Of a DNA stretch of 33,014 bases, positions 7,104-16,677 are shown piece after piece. Below the pieces are notes generated by a model that was given only the letters and a program-made list of their open reading frames with translations, searched no databases and was not told where the DNA came from. Position 1 is the stretch's first letter, and each line of letters starts with the position of its first letter. This DNA comes from Candidatus Kuenenia stuttgartensis (GTDB lineage Bacteria; Gemmatimonadota; Gemmatimonadetes; Gemmatimonadales; Gemmatimonadaceae), in contig CALQGY020000033.1 in NCBI GenBank assembly GCA_943330235.2, forward strand, positions 1-33,014. Reading direction: 5' to 3'. Position numbers and translations under genes: made by a program.

Positions 7104-8387
7104 ATGACTGCTACCCTCGCTCCCGCCGCCTCCGACGATTCCGGCCTGTTCGGCTGGTGGCGCGTCGCCGCTCCGCACTCCCGCAAGGCGCTGATCGCTG
7201 CCTCACTCGGCTGGGCGCTCGACGCCTTCGATGTGATGCTGTTCTCGCTCACGCTGTCGGCGGTGATTGCCGAGTTGGGGCTGACGAAGACACAGGCGGG
7301 GGCGCTCGGGTCGATCACCCTGCTTGGTGGCGCGGTGGGCGGCCTGATTTTCGGCCATGTCGCCGACCGATACGGACGCACCCGCGCCATGATGGCCAGT
7401 GTGCTGCTGTACTCGGTGTTCACGGCCCTCTGCGGCCTGTCGCAGACGTTCTGGCAGTTTGCCGCGTTCCGCGCGCTGCTGGGCTTGGGAATGGGTGGCG
7501 AGTGGGCCAGTGGCGCCGCGCTCGTGTCGGAGACGTGGCCTGCGAAGCATCGGGGCCGCGCGCTCGGATATATGCAGAGCTCGTGGGCCATTGGCTTCGC
7601 CGCAGCGGCGATGGTGGTGGGCTATGTGTTGCCGCGTTACGGATGGCGTGCCGTGTTCTTCGTGGGGATTCTGCCCGCGTTCTTTGTGCTGTGGCTGCGC
7701 GGGAGCGTGGAGGAACCGGAGGCGTGGCGTGCGATGCAACGGGTGCGCTTGGCGGGCGGTGCCGCCGCGCGCGCCAGCGGGAGTGTGCTGGACATCTTCC
7801 GCGGCAAGATGCTCGGACTGACGTCCATCGTGACGTTCATGAACGCGTGCGCGCTGTTCGGCTGGTGGGGCTTGAACGGTTGGGTGCCGGCCTACCTCTC
7901 ACTTCCCACCACGCAGGGCGGCATTGGACTCAGCACCGAGAAAATGTCGTGGCTGGTCGCGTTCATGCAGGTGGGCATGTGGCTGGGCTACGTGACGTTC
8001 GGGTACGTGACCGATGTGATGAGCCGTAAGCGCGTGTACGTGTTCTATCTGCTGATGGCGAGCCTCTTACTGCCGCTATACGGGTCCATGACGAATCCGA
8101 TGATTCTGCTGTTCCTCGGTCCGCTCGTGGCGTTTTTCGGCACGGGATTTTTCAGCGGATTTGGCGGCGTCACGGCGGAGATCTACCCCACGGCTTTCCG
8201 GGCCTCCGCGCAGGGCTTCACGTACAACATCGGCCGCATTGCGAGTGCGGCCGCGCCGTTCACCGTGGGCAAGCTCGCGACGAGCATGGGCTTTCAAGTG
8301 GCCTTCGCCGTGGCGGGTTCGGCGTATCTCCTGAGCGCCATGTCGTGGGCCGGCATTCCGGAAACGCGCGGACGGGAGCTCCAGTAG
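7104..8387 (+). CDS. MFS transporter, organic-acid/sialate:H+ symporter-like
   Basis: A 427-residue inner-membrane protein with about 12 hydrophobic segments. MFS signatures are LGWALDAFDVMLFSL in helix 1, the loop 2-3 motif GHVADRYGRTRAM, RALLGLGMGGEWASGAALVS in helix 4, and the terminal signature PETRGREL. The helix 1 Asp and the GMGGEW segment resemble proton symporters for organic acids (the AAHS and SHS families, such as PcaK, MhpT and NanT). The substrate cannot be told; a carboxylate is likely by family. ATG 7104 follows a weak AGG. The P-loop ATPase gene starts one base after its stop, so the two are almost certainly co-translated and may work together. Confidence 0.9.
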   Translation: MTATLAPAASDDSGLFGWWRVAAPHSRKALIAASLGWALDAFDVMLFSLTLSAVIAELGLTKTQAGALGSITLLGGAVGGLIFGHVADRYGRTRAMMASVLLYSVFTALCGLSQTFWQFAAFRALLGLGMGGEWASGAALVSETWPAKHRGRALGYMQSSWAIGFAAAAMVVGYVLPRYGWRAVFFVGILPAFFVLWLRGSVEEPEAWRAMQRVRLAGGAAARASGSVLDIFRGKMLGLTSIVTFMNACALFGWWGLNGWVPAYLSLPTTQGGIGLSTEKMSWLVAFMQVGMWLGYVTFGYVTDVMSRKRVYVFYLLMASLLLPLYGSMTNPMILLFLGPLVAFFGTGFFSGFGGVTAEIYPTAFRASAQGFTYNIGRIASAAAPFTVGKLATSMGFQVAFAVAGSAYLLSAMSWAGIPETRGRELQ

Positions 8388-8388
8388 G

Positions 8389-9255
8389 ATGCGATTCTCC
8401 TCTGGGCAAGCACTGCGCGATCAGCCGTTTCAGGCGGTGACGTTGTTCGGTATGTCGGGCGTGGGCAAGACGACGTTGGCCGGCATCCTGCAGCAGGAAG
8501 ACTGGTTCCAGTACTCGGTCGATTATCGTATCGGCACGCGGTACATGGACGAGCACATCGTGGACAACTTCAAGCGTGAAGCGATGAAGGTGCCGTTCCT
8601 GCGGCAGTTGTTGCGCTCGGACTCCATCTACATCCGGTCGAACCTGTCGTTCGAGAATCTGAGTCCGCTGTCCACGTATCTGGGGAAGCCCGGCGATCCG
8701 GCGAAGGGCGGCATTCCGTTTGCCGAGTATCGTCGTCGGCAGGCGCAGCATCGCGCGGCGGAGACGCGCGCGTTGCTGGATGTGCCCGAGTTCATTGAGC
8801 GGGCGCACGACATCTACGGCTATCACCACTTCGTCTGCGATTCGGGCGGCAGCCTGTGTGAAGTGGTGGATGTTACGAACCCGGCCGACCCGGTGCTGTC
8901 CACGCTCGCGCAGCATACCATGCTGGTCTACATCGAGGGGAGCGAGGCGCACACGCGAGAACTGGTGCAGCGGTTCCGCAAGCATCCCAAGCCGATGTAC
9001 TACCAGCCGGAATTTCTCGACGCAGCATGGGCGGAGTACAAGGACTTGTGCGAAGTGACGGACGACGATGCCGTCGATCCCGACGACTTCGCGGCCTGGG
9101 GATTCGAACAGCTGCTGCGGCATCGCGTGCCGCTCTACGAGGCGATCGCCAAACAATACGGGTACACCATCCGGATGGATGATGTACCCGCGGTGCGTTC
9201 GGAATCGGACTTCTTGTCGCTGCTGCAGCGCACGATCGACGCGTCACCGCGCTGA
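8389..9255 (+). CDS. P-loop ATPase/kinase-like protein of unknown function
   Basis: A 288-residue soluble protein with a Walker A motif, GMSGVGKTT, at residues 21-29 after a short N-terminal strand (QAVTLF). HHFVCDSGGSLCEVVDV near residue 145 could supply a Walker B-like strand with its Asp. There is no signal peptide, membrane segment or ABC signature, so it is not a transport ATPase. The size and early P-loop are more like a small-molecule kinase or nucleotide-binding regulator. It starts one base after the MFS stop codon, so it is translationally coupled to the transporter. I do not recognise the family; a kinase that traps the transported substrate is only a guess. Confidence 0.8.
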   Translation: MRFSSGQALRDQPFQAVTLFGMSGVGKTTLAGILQQEDWFQYSVDYRIGTRYMDEHIVDNFKREAMKVPFLRQLLRSDSIYIRSNLSFENLSPLSTYLGKPGDPAKGGIPFAEYRRRQAQHRAAETRALLDVPEFIERAHDIYGYHHFVCDSGGSLCEVVDVTNPADPVLSTLAQHTMLVYIEGSEAHTRELVQRFRKHPKPMYYQPEFLDAAWAEYKDLCEVTDDDAVDPDDFAAWGFEQLLRHRVPLYEAIAKQYGYTIRMDDVPAVRSESDFLSLLQRTIDASPR

Positions 9256-9276
9256 TCGTGCGCGCTGATCGTGCGC
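9251..9276 (+). repeat. 13-base perfect tandem duplication at the ATPase stop codon
   Basis: GCTGATCGTGCGC occurs twice head to tail (9251-9263 and 9264-9276). The first copy contains the ATPase TGA stop; the second lies in the short gap before the convergent icd gene. It looks like a local slippage or duplication event that left the reading frame intact. Confidence 0.85.
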
Positions 9277-9286
9277 GGAGCTCCTG

Positions 9287-10504
9287 CTAGGCCATCTTGG
9301 CTTGCAGGCGACGGTCGATGGCATCGAGGAACGCTTCCGTGTGGAGATACGGCGCGTCCTTGCTGATGAGAATCGCCAGGTCCTTCGTCATCTCGCCCGC
9401 TTCCACCGCTTCGATGCACACCGCTTCGAGCGCTTCGGCGAACCGAGTGACCTCGGGCGTGCCATCCAGCTTACCGCGATGCGCCAGGCCACGCGTCCAC
9501 GCGAAGATGGACGCGATGGGATTCGTGGAGGTCTTGTTGCCCTTCTGGTATTCGCGGAAGTGACGCGTCACGGTGCCGTGCGCCGCTTCGGCTTCCATGG
9601 TCTTGCCGTCGGGCGTGAGCAGCACGCTGGTCATCAGGCCCAGTGAGCCGAAGCCCTGCGCGACGATGTCCGACTGCACGTCGCCGTCGTAGTTCTTACA
9701 CGCCCACACATAGCCGCCTTCCCACTTGAGCGCCGACGCCACCATGTCGTCGATGAGCCGGTGCTCGTAGGTGAGTCCCTTGGCATCCATGTCGGCCTTG
9801 AACTCGTCCTGATAGACCTGCTCGAAGATGTCCTTGAAGGCGCCGTCGTAGGCCTTGAGGATGGTGTTCTTCGTGCTCAGGTACACCGGGAAGTTGCGCT
9901 GCAGGCCGTAGGTGAGGCTGGCACGCGCGAAGTCACGGATGGAGTCGTTGAAGTTGTACATGCCCATCGCCACGCCACCGTCAGCGCCAAACTTGGCGAC
10001 CTGCATTTCCATCGGGGCGCTGCCGTCGTCGGGCGTGTAGGTGATCGTCACCGTACCGGGGCCCGGCACCTTGAAGTCCGTCGCCTTGTACTGGTCGCCA
10101 TGGGCATGGCGGCCGACCACAATGGGCTTCGTCCACCCGGGCACGAGGCGCGGGATGTTCGAGATGATGATGGGCTCGCGGAAGATCACGCCGCCGAGGA
10201 TGTTGCGGATGGTGCCGTTGGGGCTCTTCCACATCTTCTTGAGCCCGAACTCTTTCACGCGCGCCTCATCCGGCGTGATCGTCGCGCACTTCACGGCGAC
10301 GCCGTACCGCTTGGCGGCTTCGGCCGAGTCGATCGTGACCTGATCGTTCGTCGCGTCGCGATGCTCCATGCCCAAGTCGTAATAGTCGAGTTGGACGTCG
10401 AGGTACGGGAGGATCAGCTTGTCCTTGATGAACTGCCAGATGATGCGCGTCATCTCGTCGCCGTCCATCTCGACGACGGGGTTTACAACCTTGATCTTGG
10501 CCAT
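9287..10504 (-). CDS. icd: NADP-dependent isocitrate dehydrogenase, eukaryote-like type
   Basis: It converts isocitrate to 2-oxoglutarate and CO2, reducing NADP+, in the TCA cycle. The 405-residue product closely follows the animal/fungal homodimeric type (subfamily II) rather than the E. coli type. Isocitrate-binding residues fall at the numbering I recall for human IDH1: Ser94 in [10 protein letters not shown], Arg100, Arg109 in FREPI and Arg132 in [66 protein letters not shown] and [20 protein letters not shown] are also present. ATG 10504 starts [20 protein letters not shown]; the upstream open frame is not conserved. No Shine-Dalgarno is obvious. It is monocistronic and divergent from the tricorn-like protease gene. 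Confidence 0.98.
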   Translation of the reverse strand: MAKIKVVNPVVEMDGDEMTRIIWQFIKDKLILPYLDVQLDYYDLGMEHRDATNDQVTIDSAEAAKRYGVAVKCATITPDEARVKEFGLKKMWKSPNGTIRNILGGVIFREPIIISNIPRLVPGWTKPIVVGRHAHGDQYKATDFKVPGPGTVTITYTPDDGSAPMEMQVAKFGADGGVAMGMYNFNDSIRDFARASLTYGLQRNFPVYLSTKNTILKAYDGAFKDIFEQVYQDEFKADMDAKGLTYEHRLIDDMVASALKWEGGYVWACKNYDGDVQSDIVAQGFGSLGLMTSVLLTPDGKTMEAEAAHGTVTRHFREYQKGNKTSTNPIASIFAWTRGLAHRGKLDGTPEVTRFAEALEAVCIEAVEAGEMTKDLAILISKDAPYLHTEAFLDAIDRRLQAKMA

Positions 10505-10794
10505 GACGGTGCGTGGCGCCGACCGGCAGGCCGTCGCACAGGCGATCGGCCGCAGACGGCTGGGAGTGGGGAGTGTTCCAGCTATCCCGAAATGATACCG
10601 TGCGTACGTCGGAGACGCATGGGGTGGCTCGGCGAAGGTGCGCGATCGGGAGGCACGATTCCCCGCGGGTCGCCACAGGCTCTGGCCGGATGGCGCGGGA
10701 ATCGGTAGCATGGGCTCGTGCGGACGCCCGTGCGGTTCCGAGGCGTCGATCGCTCCACCTGGCTCCACCCCGTTCGCTTTCCCTGGACTCTTCG

Positions 10795-13700
10795 ATGACT
10801 CATCCGCAGGATCGTTCGACGCGTTTGCGTGGCCTCACGCCTCCGGTCATGCTTGCCGCGATGGCGGCCGTCTCCCTCGCCGTGCATCCGATGCGGCTGG
10901 AGGCCCAAGCGGCGGGCGGGACGCGCTTGCTGCGCACACCGTCGGTCAGCGAGAAGCACATTGCCTTCGCCTACGCGAACAACATCTGGGTCGCGGACCG
11001 GGCCGGTGGCGCGGCGCGCCGCCTGACCAGCTTTCAGGGGCAGACGCAGAACCCCAAGCTGTCACCGGACGGCACGCAGATCGCGTTCAGTGCGGAGTAC
11101 GCGGGTAACACCGACGTGTATTTGGTGCCGGTGGATGGTGGGCAGCCTACTCGGCTGACGTGGCATCCCGGGGCCGATCTGGTGCAGGGGTGGATGCCGG
11201 ACGGGAAGAGCATTGTGTTCTCCTCCCCTCGGGCGACGTGGGCCGCTAACGGCCAGCCGCGTTTCTGGACGGTGCCGGTGACCGGCGGCGTGGAGACGGC
11301 CATGCCGATGCCGCGCGCCAATCAGGGCAAGGTCTCGCCGGACGGGGGCCGTGTGGCGTACCGCATGCCGTCGTCGTGGGATGAAGAGCGGCGCAACTAT
11401 CGGGGCGGACAGAACCGGCCCATCTGGATCATGGACCTCAAGTCCTTCGCTCTCGATACGACGCCGTTCGCGGGGTCGAAGGAGATGGATCCGGCGTGGG
11501 TGGGTGACGTGGTGTACTTCCTCTCCGACCGGGATGGCGTGTCGAATGTGTGGTCCTACCACACGAAGACGAAGGCGCTGGCGCAGATCACGAAGTTCAC
11601 CGATTTCGACGTGAAGTCGCTGGACGCGGGCGCCGGCGTGGTGGTGTTCGAGCAGGCGGGGTATCTGCACGAGTACGATCCGAAGGCGGCCAAGACGCAT
11701 GTGGTCAGCATCACCGCGGCGGGCGATTTCCCGTGGATGATGGCCCAGTGGAAGGACGTCTCGTCGCGCGTGACGAGTCTGGCGCTGTCCGCCACGGGCA
11801 AGCGTGCGGCGGTTGAGGCGCGCGGCGAGATCTTCACGATCCCGGCCGAGAAGGGCGACGTGCGAAACCTCTCGAATTCGGGGGCGTCGGCCGAGATTGC
11901 GCCCCTCTGGTCGCCCGACGGGCGGTCGGTGGCGTACTTCAGCGACAAGTCGGGCGAGTACCGCTTGATGATTGCCGCGCAGGACGGCATCACGCCGCCG
12001 CGCGAGATCGTGCTGCCCGAGCCGAGCCGTCCGTACTCGCCGGCGTGGTCGCCGAACGGGCGGAAGATTGCATTCCAGGATACGCATTTCCGCATCTGGT
12101 TGGTGGATGTCGCGACGGGGACGGCGAAGGTGGCCGACAACGATCCGTACTTCATGGCGGATCGGTCCATTGTGCCGGTCTGGAGTCCGGACTCACGCTG
12201 GATCGCGTATCCGAAGCGCTTGAAGTCGCTGTTCCGCGCGCTGTTCGTGTACGAGGTGGAAACGGCCGCGGTCAAGCAGATCACGGACGGCATGGCCGAT
12301 GCGACGTCGCCGGCGTGGGACGCGAGCGGCAAGTATCTGTGGTTCTTCGCCTCGACGAATTTCGGCTTGAACTCGTCGCTGCTGGACATGTCGAAGTACG
12401 ACCGTCCGGAGACGCGGGCGCTCTACGTGACGATGCTGACGAAGGGTGAGCCGTCACCACTGTTGCCTGAGAGCGACGACGAGCGCGTGCGGGCCGACAG
12501 CGCGCGTGTCGGCGGAGACAGCGCGCGGGCCGTACCGGCGATGGCGGCGGGCATGCCAGCGGCAGCGCCACGGAATGTCGCCATCGATTTTGACGGCATT
12601 CAGCAGCGCATTGTGGTGGTCGGGAGCGTGGCGGAGCGCGACTACAGCGACCTCCGTGCGGGGCCGGCCGGTACGGTGTTCTTCCTGGAGTCGGTGCCCG
12701 CGGCGGGCACGGGGAATGGCGCGGCCGGCGGCAACACGCTGCATCGCCTGCAGATGAGCACCCGTCGCGCGACGCCGTTTGCCCAGGGCGTGGCGCAGTA
12801 TGTGGTGAGCGGCGACGGACATAAGCTGCTCTATCGCACCGGTGGCGCGCAGGGCGGATTGTATCTGGTGGACGCGGACAAGGCGGTGCCCACCGCTGGC
12901 ATGGGTAAGCTGAATGCGACGCTGCGCGCGTATATCGATCCGCGCGAGGAGTTCCGGCAGATCTTCAACGAAGGGTGGCGGAACGAGCGGAACAACCTGT
13001 ACGTGAAGAACATGCACGGGTCGGACTGGGCGGCCGTGAAGAAGATGTACGAGCCGTTGCTGCCGTTCGTGATGCATCGCGCCGATCTCAATTATCTCAT
13101 GGACAACATGGGCGCGGAGATCGCGATCGGGCATTCGTACGTACGCGGCGGCGATATCCCCGATGTACCGAACGGCAGCGGTGGGTTGCTGGGCGCCGAC
13201 TTCGCGATCGACAACGGGCGCTACCGCATCGCGAAGATCTACGACAGCGAGAACTGGAATCCGGAACTGCGCGCGCCGCTGGCGACGCCGGGTGTGGCGG
13301 TGAGCACGGGTGATTACATCCTCGCGGTGAACGGCGTGGAACTCCGTGCACCGGAGAGCATCTATCGACTGCTGGACGGGACGGCCAATCGCCAGACGGT
13401 GCTCACGGTGAACGGACGCCCGGACATGACGGGAGCGCGTCAGGTGACCGTGATGCCCATCGCCAACGAGCAGGGATTACGCACGCGCGCGTGGGTGGAG
13501 CACAACCGTCGTTTGGTTGACTCCGTCTCGAAGGGCACCATCGCGTACGTGTATCTCCCGAATACGGGACAGCCCGGCTACACGAGCTTCAACCGTTACT
13601 ACTTCGCGCAGCAGGATCGTCAGGGCGTGGTGGTGGACGAGCGCTACAACGGCGGTGGCTCGGCGGCTGACTACATCGTGGATCTGCTGGGGCGCGACTA

Positions 13701-14160
13701 CGACGGCTATTTCAACAACCCCGTCGGCGATCGCTATCCGTTCACCAGCCCGGCCAACGGTATCTGGGGGCCGAAGGTGATGATCGTGAACGAAATGGCC
13801 GGCTCGGGCGGCGATCTCATGCCGTACATGTTCAAGCGGCGGAAGCTGGGGCCGCTGGTGGGGATGCGGACGTGGGGCGGTCTGGTCGCGACGACCGATA
13901 CGCCGGCGTTCGTGGATGGCGGGTCGATGATCGCGCCGCGCTTCGGCTTCTTCTCACGCGAGGACAAGTTCGCGGTCGAGAACGAGGGCGTGGCGCCGGA
14001 CATCTCGGTCGAGAACTGGCCGAAGGACGTCATCGCTGGGCACGACGCGCAGCTGGAACGCGCGGTGGCGGAAGCGATGCGGCTGCTGAAGGAGAAGCCG
14101 ACGGGTCGCGCGAATCGGGAGCCGGTGTCGCCGACGTGGGGGAAGCGGGGCGGGAAGTAG
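10795..14160 (+). CDS. Exported tricorn-like protease (S41 family)
   Basis: A 1121-residue protein with a signal peptide ([15 protein letters not shown], cleavage near LEAQA). Residues about 45-400 and 400-680 form two beta-propellers, with recurring TolB/tricorn blades such as [30 protein letters not shown] and [14 protein letters not shown]. Then come a helical segment, a PDZ-like domain ([18 protein letters not shown]) and a peptidase S41 core. Candidate catalytic residues by tricorn analogy are His780 in AIGHSYV, nucleophile Ser1004 in [16 protein letters not shown], and Glu1064 in [10 protein letters not shown]. Ser/Ala/Arg-rich linkers lie near residues 560-590. It probably degrades peptides in the periplasm. 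ATG 10795 puts the signal peptide near the N-terminus; the frame is open upstream to 10513 without family-like sequence. Confidence 0.9.
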   Translation: MTHPQDRSTRLRGLTPPVMLAAMAAVSLAVHPMRLEAQAAGGTRLLRTPSVSEKHIAFAYANNIWVADRAGGAARRLTSFQGQTQNPKLSPDGTQIAFSAEYAGNTDVYLVPVDGGQPTRLTWHPGADLVQGWMPDGKSIVFSSPRATWAANGQPRFWTVPVTGGVETAMPMPRANQGKVSPDGGRVAYRMPSSWDEERRNYRGGQNRPIWIMDLKSFALDTTPFAGSKEMDPAWVGDVVYFLSDRDGVSNVWSYHTKTKALAQITKFTDFDVKSLDAGAGVVVFEQAGYLHEYDPKAAKTHVVSITAAGDFPWMMAQWKDVSSRVTSLALSATGKRAAVEARGEIFTIPAEKGDVRNLSNSGASAEIAPLWSPDGRSVAYFSDKSGEYRLMIAAQDGITPPREIVLPEPSRPYSPAWSPNGRKIAFQDTHFRIWLVDVATGTAKVADNDPYFMADRSIVPVWSPDSRWIAYPKRLKSLFRALFVYEVETAAVKQITDGMADATSPAWDASGKYLWFFASTNFGLNSSLLDMSKYDRPETRALYVTMLTKGEPSPLLPESDDERVRADSARVGGDSARAVPAMAAGMPAAAPRNVAIDFDGIQQRIVVVGSVAERDYSDLRAGPAGTVFFLESVPAAGTGNGAAGGNTLHRLQMSTRRATPFAQGVAQYVVSGDGHKLLYRTGGAQGGLYLVDADKAVPTAGMGKLNATLRAYIDPREEFRQIFNEGWRNERNNLYVKNMHGSDWAAVKKMYEPLLPFVMHRADLNYLMDNMGAEIAIGHSYVRGGDIPDVPNGSGGLLGADFAIDNGRYRIAKIYDSENWNPELRAPLATPGVAVSTGDYILAVNGVELRAPESIYRLLDGTANRQTVLTVNGRPDMTGARQVTVMPIANEQGLRTRAWVEHNRRLVDSVSKGTIAYVYLPNTGQPGYTSFNRYYFAQQDRQGVVVDERYNGGGSAADYIVDLLGRDYDGYFNNPVGDRYPFTSPANGIWGPKVMIVNEMAGSGGDLMPYMFKRRKLGPLVGMRTWGGLVATTDTPAFVDGGSMIAPRFGFFSREDKFAVENEGVAPDISVENWPKDVIAGHDAQLERAVAEAMRLLKEKPTGRANREPVSPTWGKRGGK

Positions 14161-14205
14161 GCGCGGCGGGAAGTCGGCGCGGCGGACGGACCGCGAACTG
14201 CTGTT

Positions 14206-14275
14206 GACACAGAGGGCGCAGAGGGCACAGAGGGCACAGAGGACCGACCACTGTGCCCTCTGCGTCTTCTGTGTC
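14206..14275. repeat. Large hairpin made of 9-base repeats between convergent genes
   Basis: The left arm holds four head-to-tail 9-base units of the form CACAGAGGG (14208-14243, one with CG for CA and one ending GGA). Its first 25 bases (14206-14230) pair with 14251-14275 with only two G-U wobbles and no other mismatch. An alternative 12-base perfect pairing is 14228-14239 with 14251-14262. It lies between the converging protease and FAD oxidoreductase genes, where it could end transcription in both directions. The repeat composition suggests a dispersed intergenic element rather than a simple terminator. Confidence 0.75.
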
Positions 14276-14318
14276 TTCTATGCCTTTCGGGCGCCCTTAG
14301 AGCACACGGGACGGTGCG

Positions 14319-15926
14319 CTATCGCGGGGTTTGTACCGCCTCGTACTCTTCCGTCGGCAGTTTGAAGAGCTGTGCGATTTTCGGGTCGCCGTCGATGCCG
14401 AGCACGCGCTGTGCCACGTATTCCCCGACCACCGGGCCAAACTTGAAGCCTTCGGCCTGCCCGACGCCGGCGATCCAGGCGTTCTTGTTGCCCGGGACGC
14501 GGTCGATGATGAAGTTCGCGTTGACGCTGGATTCGTAGTGGCACGCGCGCGTCTCGAGGAGGGGCGCGTTGGCGAGCAACGGGAAGCGCGCCGCGAGGAA
14601 GCGCCGAGAGCCGTCGATGCGATCCTGAGACGCCCAGCGGGAGCTGGTGTCGGGTTCCTGTTGGGCCGGATCGATGGGGGCCGCGGCGGTGGCGGGTCGC
14701 GCCGCTGAGGCGGCGGCGGCCGTGTTCGCGGCTCCAGCGATAGGCGGGGCCGCGTTGGTGCCCGGGGCGGCTGGCGGCGCGATGGCGCCGCGCACGCGGA
14801 ATCCGCGGCTGTCGACCGGCAGCATGGGCCAGCCCGTCACGCCCGGGAAGTTGAAGCTGGGGAGATTGGGGTAGGTAAAGCGCGGGTCGGCGACCGGCAC
14901 GCCGAAGTAGCAGACGTAGCCGAGCGGCACGCGCATGCGGTTTTCGAGGTACGGGAAGAGCTTGCGCAGCCAGGGGCCGCAGGCGAACACATACGAGTCG
15001 CCGCGGACGACGGTGCCGTCTTGCAGGATCACGCCCTGCAAATCGCCGTTCTTGGTTTCGGCCAGCCGCACGCGATCGACGATCAGTTTGACGCCCATCT
15101 GCTGGCCGATGGCCGCGATGGCCTGCGTGGAGGCCCGCGAGCGGATCACGCCGGCGTCGGGCTCGGTGATGGCGATGGTAATGTCGTGCGCATCGATGAC
15201 CGGATAGCGCTTGCGGACCTCGTCGCCATCGAGGACTTCGTGTTTGACCTTGTTGGCCGTCCAGTACTCGCGCGTTTTCTTGAGGAACGGTTCGTCGGCG
15301 GTTCGCATGATGACGTCGCCGGTCTGGTGGAAGAACTTGGTCTTGAAGACCGGTCCCCACTCGGCGTCAAACAGCGACCAGCGTTCGATGGCGGCGCGGG
15401 CCCACGGCGTCCAGAGTTCGCCGGCGGCGCGATCGCCGTAGGACGAGCGGACGCCGCGCGTCTCGTCGCCGCTGGTGGAGCGAGAGTTGCCGGGGCCGTA
15501 CGCGTCAATGAGGGTGACGCGTGCGCCTCGCTCCCGAAGGTGGTAGGCGGTCCAGCCACCCCAGATGCCGGCACCGATGACGACGACATGCCCCACGCCC
15601 TTGTCCTTGGGGCCGGAGCGGCTGATGCCGGTGACCGGCTGGGCGTGCGCGAAGGTGGAGCCGGTGGCGCATCCGGAGGCGAGCAGCGCCCCCGCGCCAA
15701 CGCCGGCGAGGCGCAAGAAATCTCGGCGCTGGATGGCATCGCCTGGGCCTTCGGTGGCGATGTCTGGCGCGCCGTCGGCGGCGCGCGCCGCGTCAATGGA
15801 CGATTCTAGGGACACGGTGCTATTGTTGAGGGCGTTCGTGGGTGTGGCGCGGTCCGTCGGGACCGGTTCCGGAAGATGCTGCCGCGAAGATGTGAAGTTG
15901 CGGCTCGGGACGCAAACATCGCACAC
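14319..15926 (-). CDS. Tat-exported lipoprotein FAD oxidoreductase (DAO family)
   Basis: A flavoprotein of up to 535 residues. A Tat signal (QRRDFLRLAGVGAGALLASG, Arg-Arg at 67-68) ends in lipobox LASGC with Cys86, so the mature protein should be a membrane-anchored lipoprotein exported with FAD bound. The FAD motif GAGIWG is at 118-123 (VGHVVVIGAGIWGGWTAYHL), with the next strand ending VTLIDAYGPGNSRSTSGDE. The C-terminal core has NANFIIDRVPGNKNAWIAG and GFKFGPVVGEYVA. An Ala/Pro-rich insert of about 45 residues (near 382-428) interrupts the substrate domain. The start is unclear: GTG 15926 abuts GGAGG with no spacing, while in-frame GTG 15815 gives a normal-length Tat leader. It is probably an amine or amino-acid oxidase, divergent from a cytochrome c gene. 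Confidence 0.85.
   Translation of the reverse strand: MCDVCVPSRNFTSSRQHLPEPVPTDRATPTNALNNSTVSLESSIDAARAADGAPDIATEGPGDAIQRRDFLRLAGVGAGALLASGCATGSTFAHAQPVTGISRSGPKDKGVGHVVVIGAGIWGGWTAYHLRERGARVTLIDAYGPGNSRSTSGDETRGVRSSYGDRAAGELWTPWARAAIERWSLFDAEWGPVFKTKFFHQTGDVIMRTADEPFLKKTREYWTANKVKHEVLDGDEVRKRYPVIDAHDITIAITEPDAGVIRSRASTQAIAAIGQQMGVKLIVDRVRLAETKNGDLQGVILQDGTVVRGDSYVFACGPWLRKLFPYLENRMRVPLGYVCYFGVPVADPRFTYPNLPSFNFPGVTGWPMLPVDSRGFRVRGAIAPPAAPGTNAAPPIAGAANTAAAASAARPATAAAPIDPAQQEPDTSSRWASQDRIDGSRRFLAARFPLLANAPLLETRACHYESSVNANFIIDRVPGNKNAWIAGVGQAEGFKFGPVVGEYVAQRVLGIDGDPKIAQLFKLPTEEYEAVQTPR
15806..15919 (-). CDS. Possible 37-residue leader peptide upstream of the Tat oxidoreductase
   Basis: ATG 15919 on the minus strand has an ideal GGAGG Shine-Dalgarno (15931-15927) with 7 bases of spacing, better than any start of the oxidoreductase itself. 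This short frame (MFASRAATSHLRGSIFRNRS and onward) ends at TAG 15808-15806, overlapping the alternative oxidoreductase start GTG 15815. That arrangement would allow translational coupling by termination and re-initiation. The peptide is Arg/Ser-rich and resembles nothing I know. It may instead mark a frameshift at the true N-terminus of the oxidoreductase. Confidence 0.35.
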   Translation of the reverse strand: MFASRAATSHLRGSIFRNRSRRTAPHPRTPSTIAPCP

Positions 15927-15979
15927 CCTCCAAAGCGCACGTGGTTCAGCGTTTCTTCCGACTTATACGTTTCCCCGCC

Positions 15980-16480
15980 ATGATGCTCCAGCTTACGATC
16001 CCTTCGCTGTCGTTGTCCGCCGTCGCTCTTGCGGCCGCGCTGCGTGGCCCCGATGTCGCCCCGGCGCGCTCGGCGCATCATTTCCCACTGACGCATGCGA
16101 ATGTGGCGGCGATCGGTGCGCCCAGTCGTACGACGGGCCATGTGACGCGAAACGACTCTACGCCGTTGTATACGGAAGAACAGGCAACGGCAGGTGCAGT
16201 GGTGTTCGGGAAGATTTGCGTCGAGTGTCATGAGAAGAAGGACATCGCCGGCGCGGATTTTCGTGCGAAATGGACCGGACGTCCATTGTTCGCCCTGTTT
16301 GAGTTGATCCGTACGACGATGCCGGACAGCAATCCCGGTGGGTTGTCGCGCGACGAGTACGCGGCGGCGCTCGCCTACATCTTGAAGCAGAACGGACTGC
16401 CCGCCGGTGCGATGACGGTCATGCCGGATTCAGCGGCGATGCAGGGTGCCATGTTGAGCCTTCCGCCGCAGTCTCCGTAA
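15980..16480 (+). CDS. Small exported c-type cytochrome
   Basis: A 166-residue protein with a hydrophobic leader (MMLQLTIPSLSLSAVALAAA) and one haem c motif, CVECH. Upstream of it is the helix LYTEEQATAGAVVFGKI, and downstream are the segments FRAKWTGRPLFALFELI, TMPDSNPGGLSRDEYAAALA and YILKQNGLPAGA. The Met in TMPDS is a likely axial ligand. It is a class I cytochrome c domain expected in the periplasm, carrying electrons. It resembles the cytochrome domain at the end of the HupE-like fusion protein at 31139. ATG 15980 is chosen because it begins the hydrophobic leader; the frame is open to GTG 15941. TATACG at 15964-15969 leaves only ten bases to the ATG, so its leader would be very short. 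It is divergent from the FAD oxidoreductase, a possible electron donor. Confidence 0.85.
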   Translation: MMLQLTIPSLSLSAVALAAALRGPDVAPARSAHHFPLTHANVAAIGAPSRTTGHVTRNDSTPLYTEEQATAGAVVFGKICVECHEKKDIAGADFRAKWTGRPLFALFELIRTTMPDSNPGGLSRDEYAAALAYILKQNGLPAGAMTVMPDSAAMQGAMLSLPPQSP

Positions 16481-16559
16481 TTCGGCCGTTTGCCGTTGTT
16501 GGTGTAGCGAAACTGGGCGGCCAGAACACGGGATCGCTCGGCTACCCTACGAATCGCTA

Positions 16560-16588
16560 TTGACAGGCTCTGCTACCGTTCGTACGAT
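16560..16588 (+). promoter_or_regulatory. Sigma70-type promoter of the SusC/SusD operon
   Basis: TTGACA (16560-16565, perfect consensus) is followed by exactly 17 bases and then TACGAT (16583-16588, four of six). Transcription would start near 16595, leaving a leader of about 230 bases before the SusC-like start codon. The stretch 16481-16559 shows no terminator for the cytochrome gene that I can see. Confidence 0.65.
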
Positions 16589-16677
16589 GGCAGACTAGTA
16601 CTCTCGTTCCATCCCTACCTCGCTTGACCAGGACGTGCGCGCTCACGCCGCGCGTCCTCCCGCCTAAAGAAATCGCC

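Noticed and set aside
9761..10708. 315-codon plus-strand open frame over icd
   Set aside because: It is the reverse complement of a highly conserved enzyme and has no recognisable domain.
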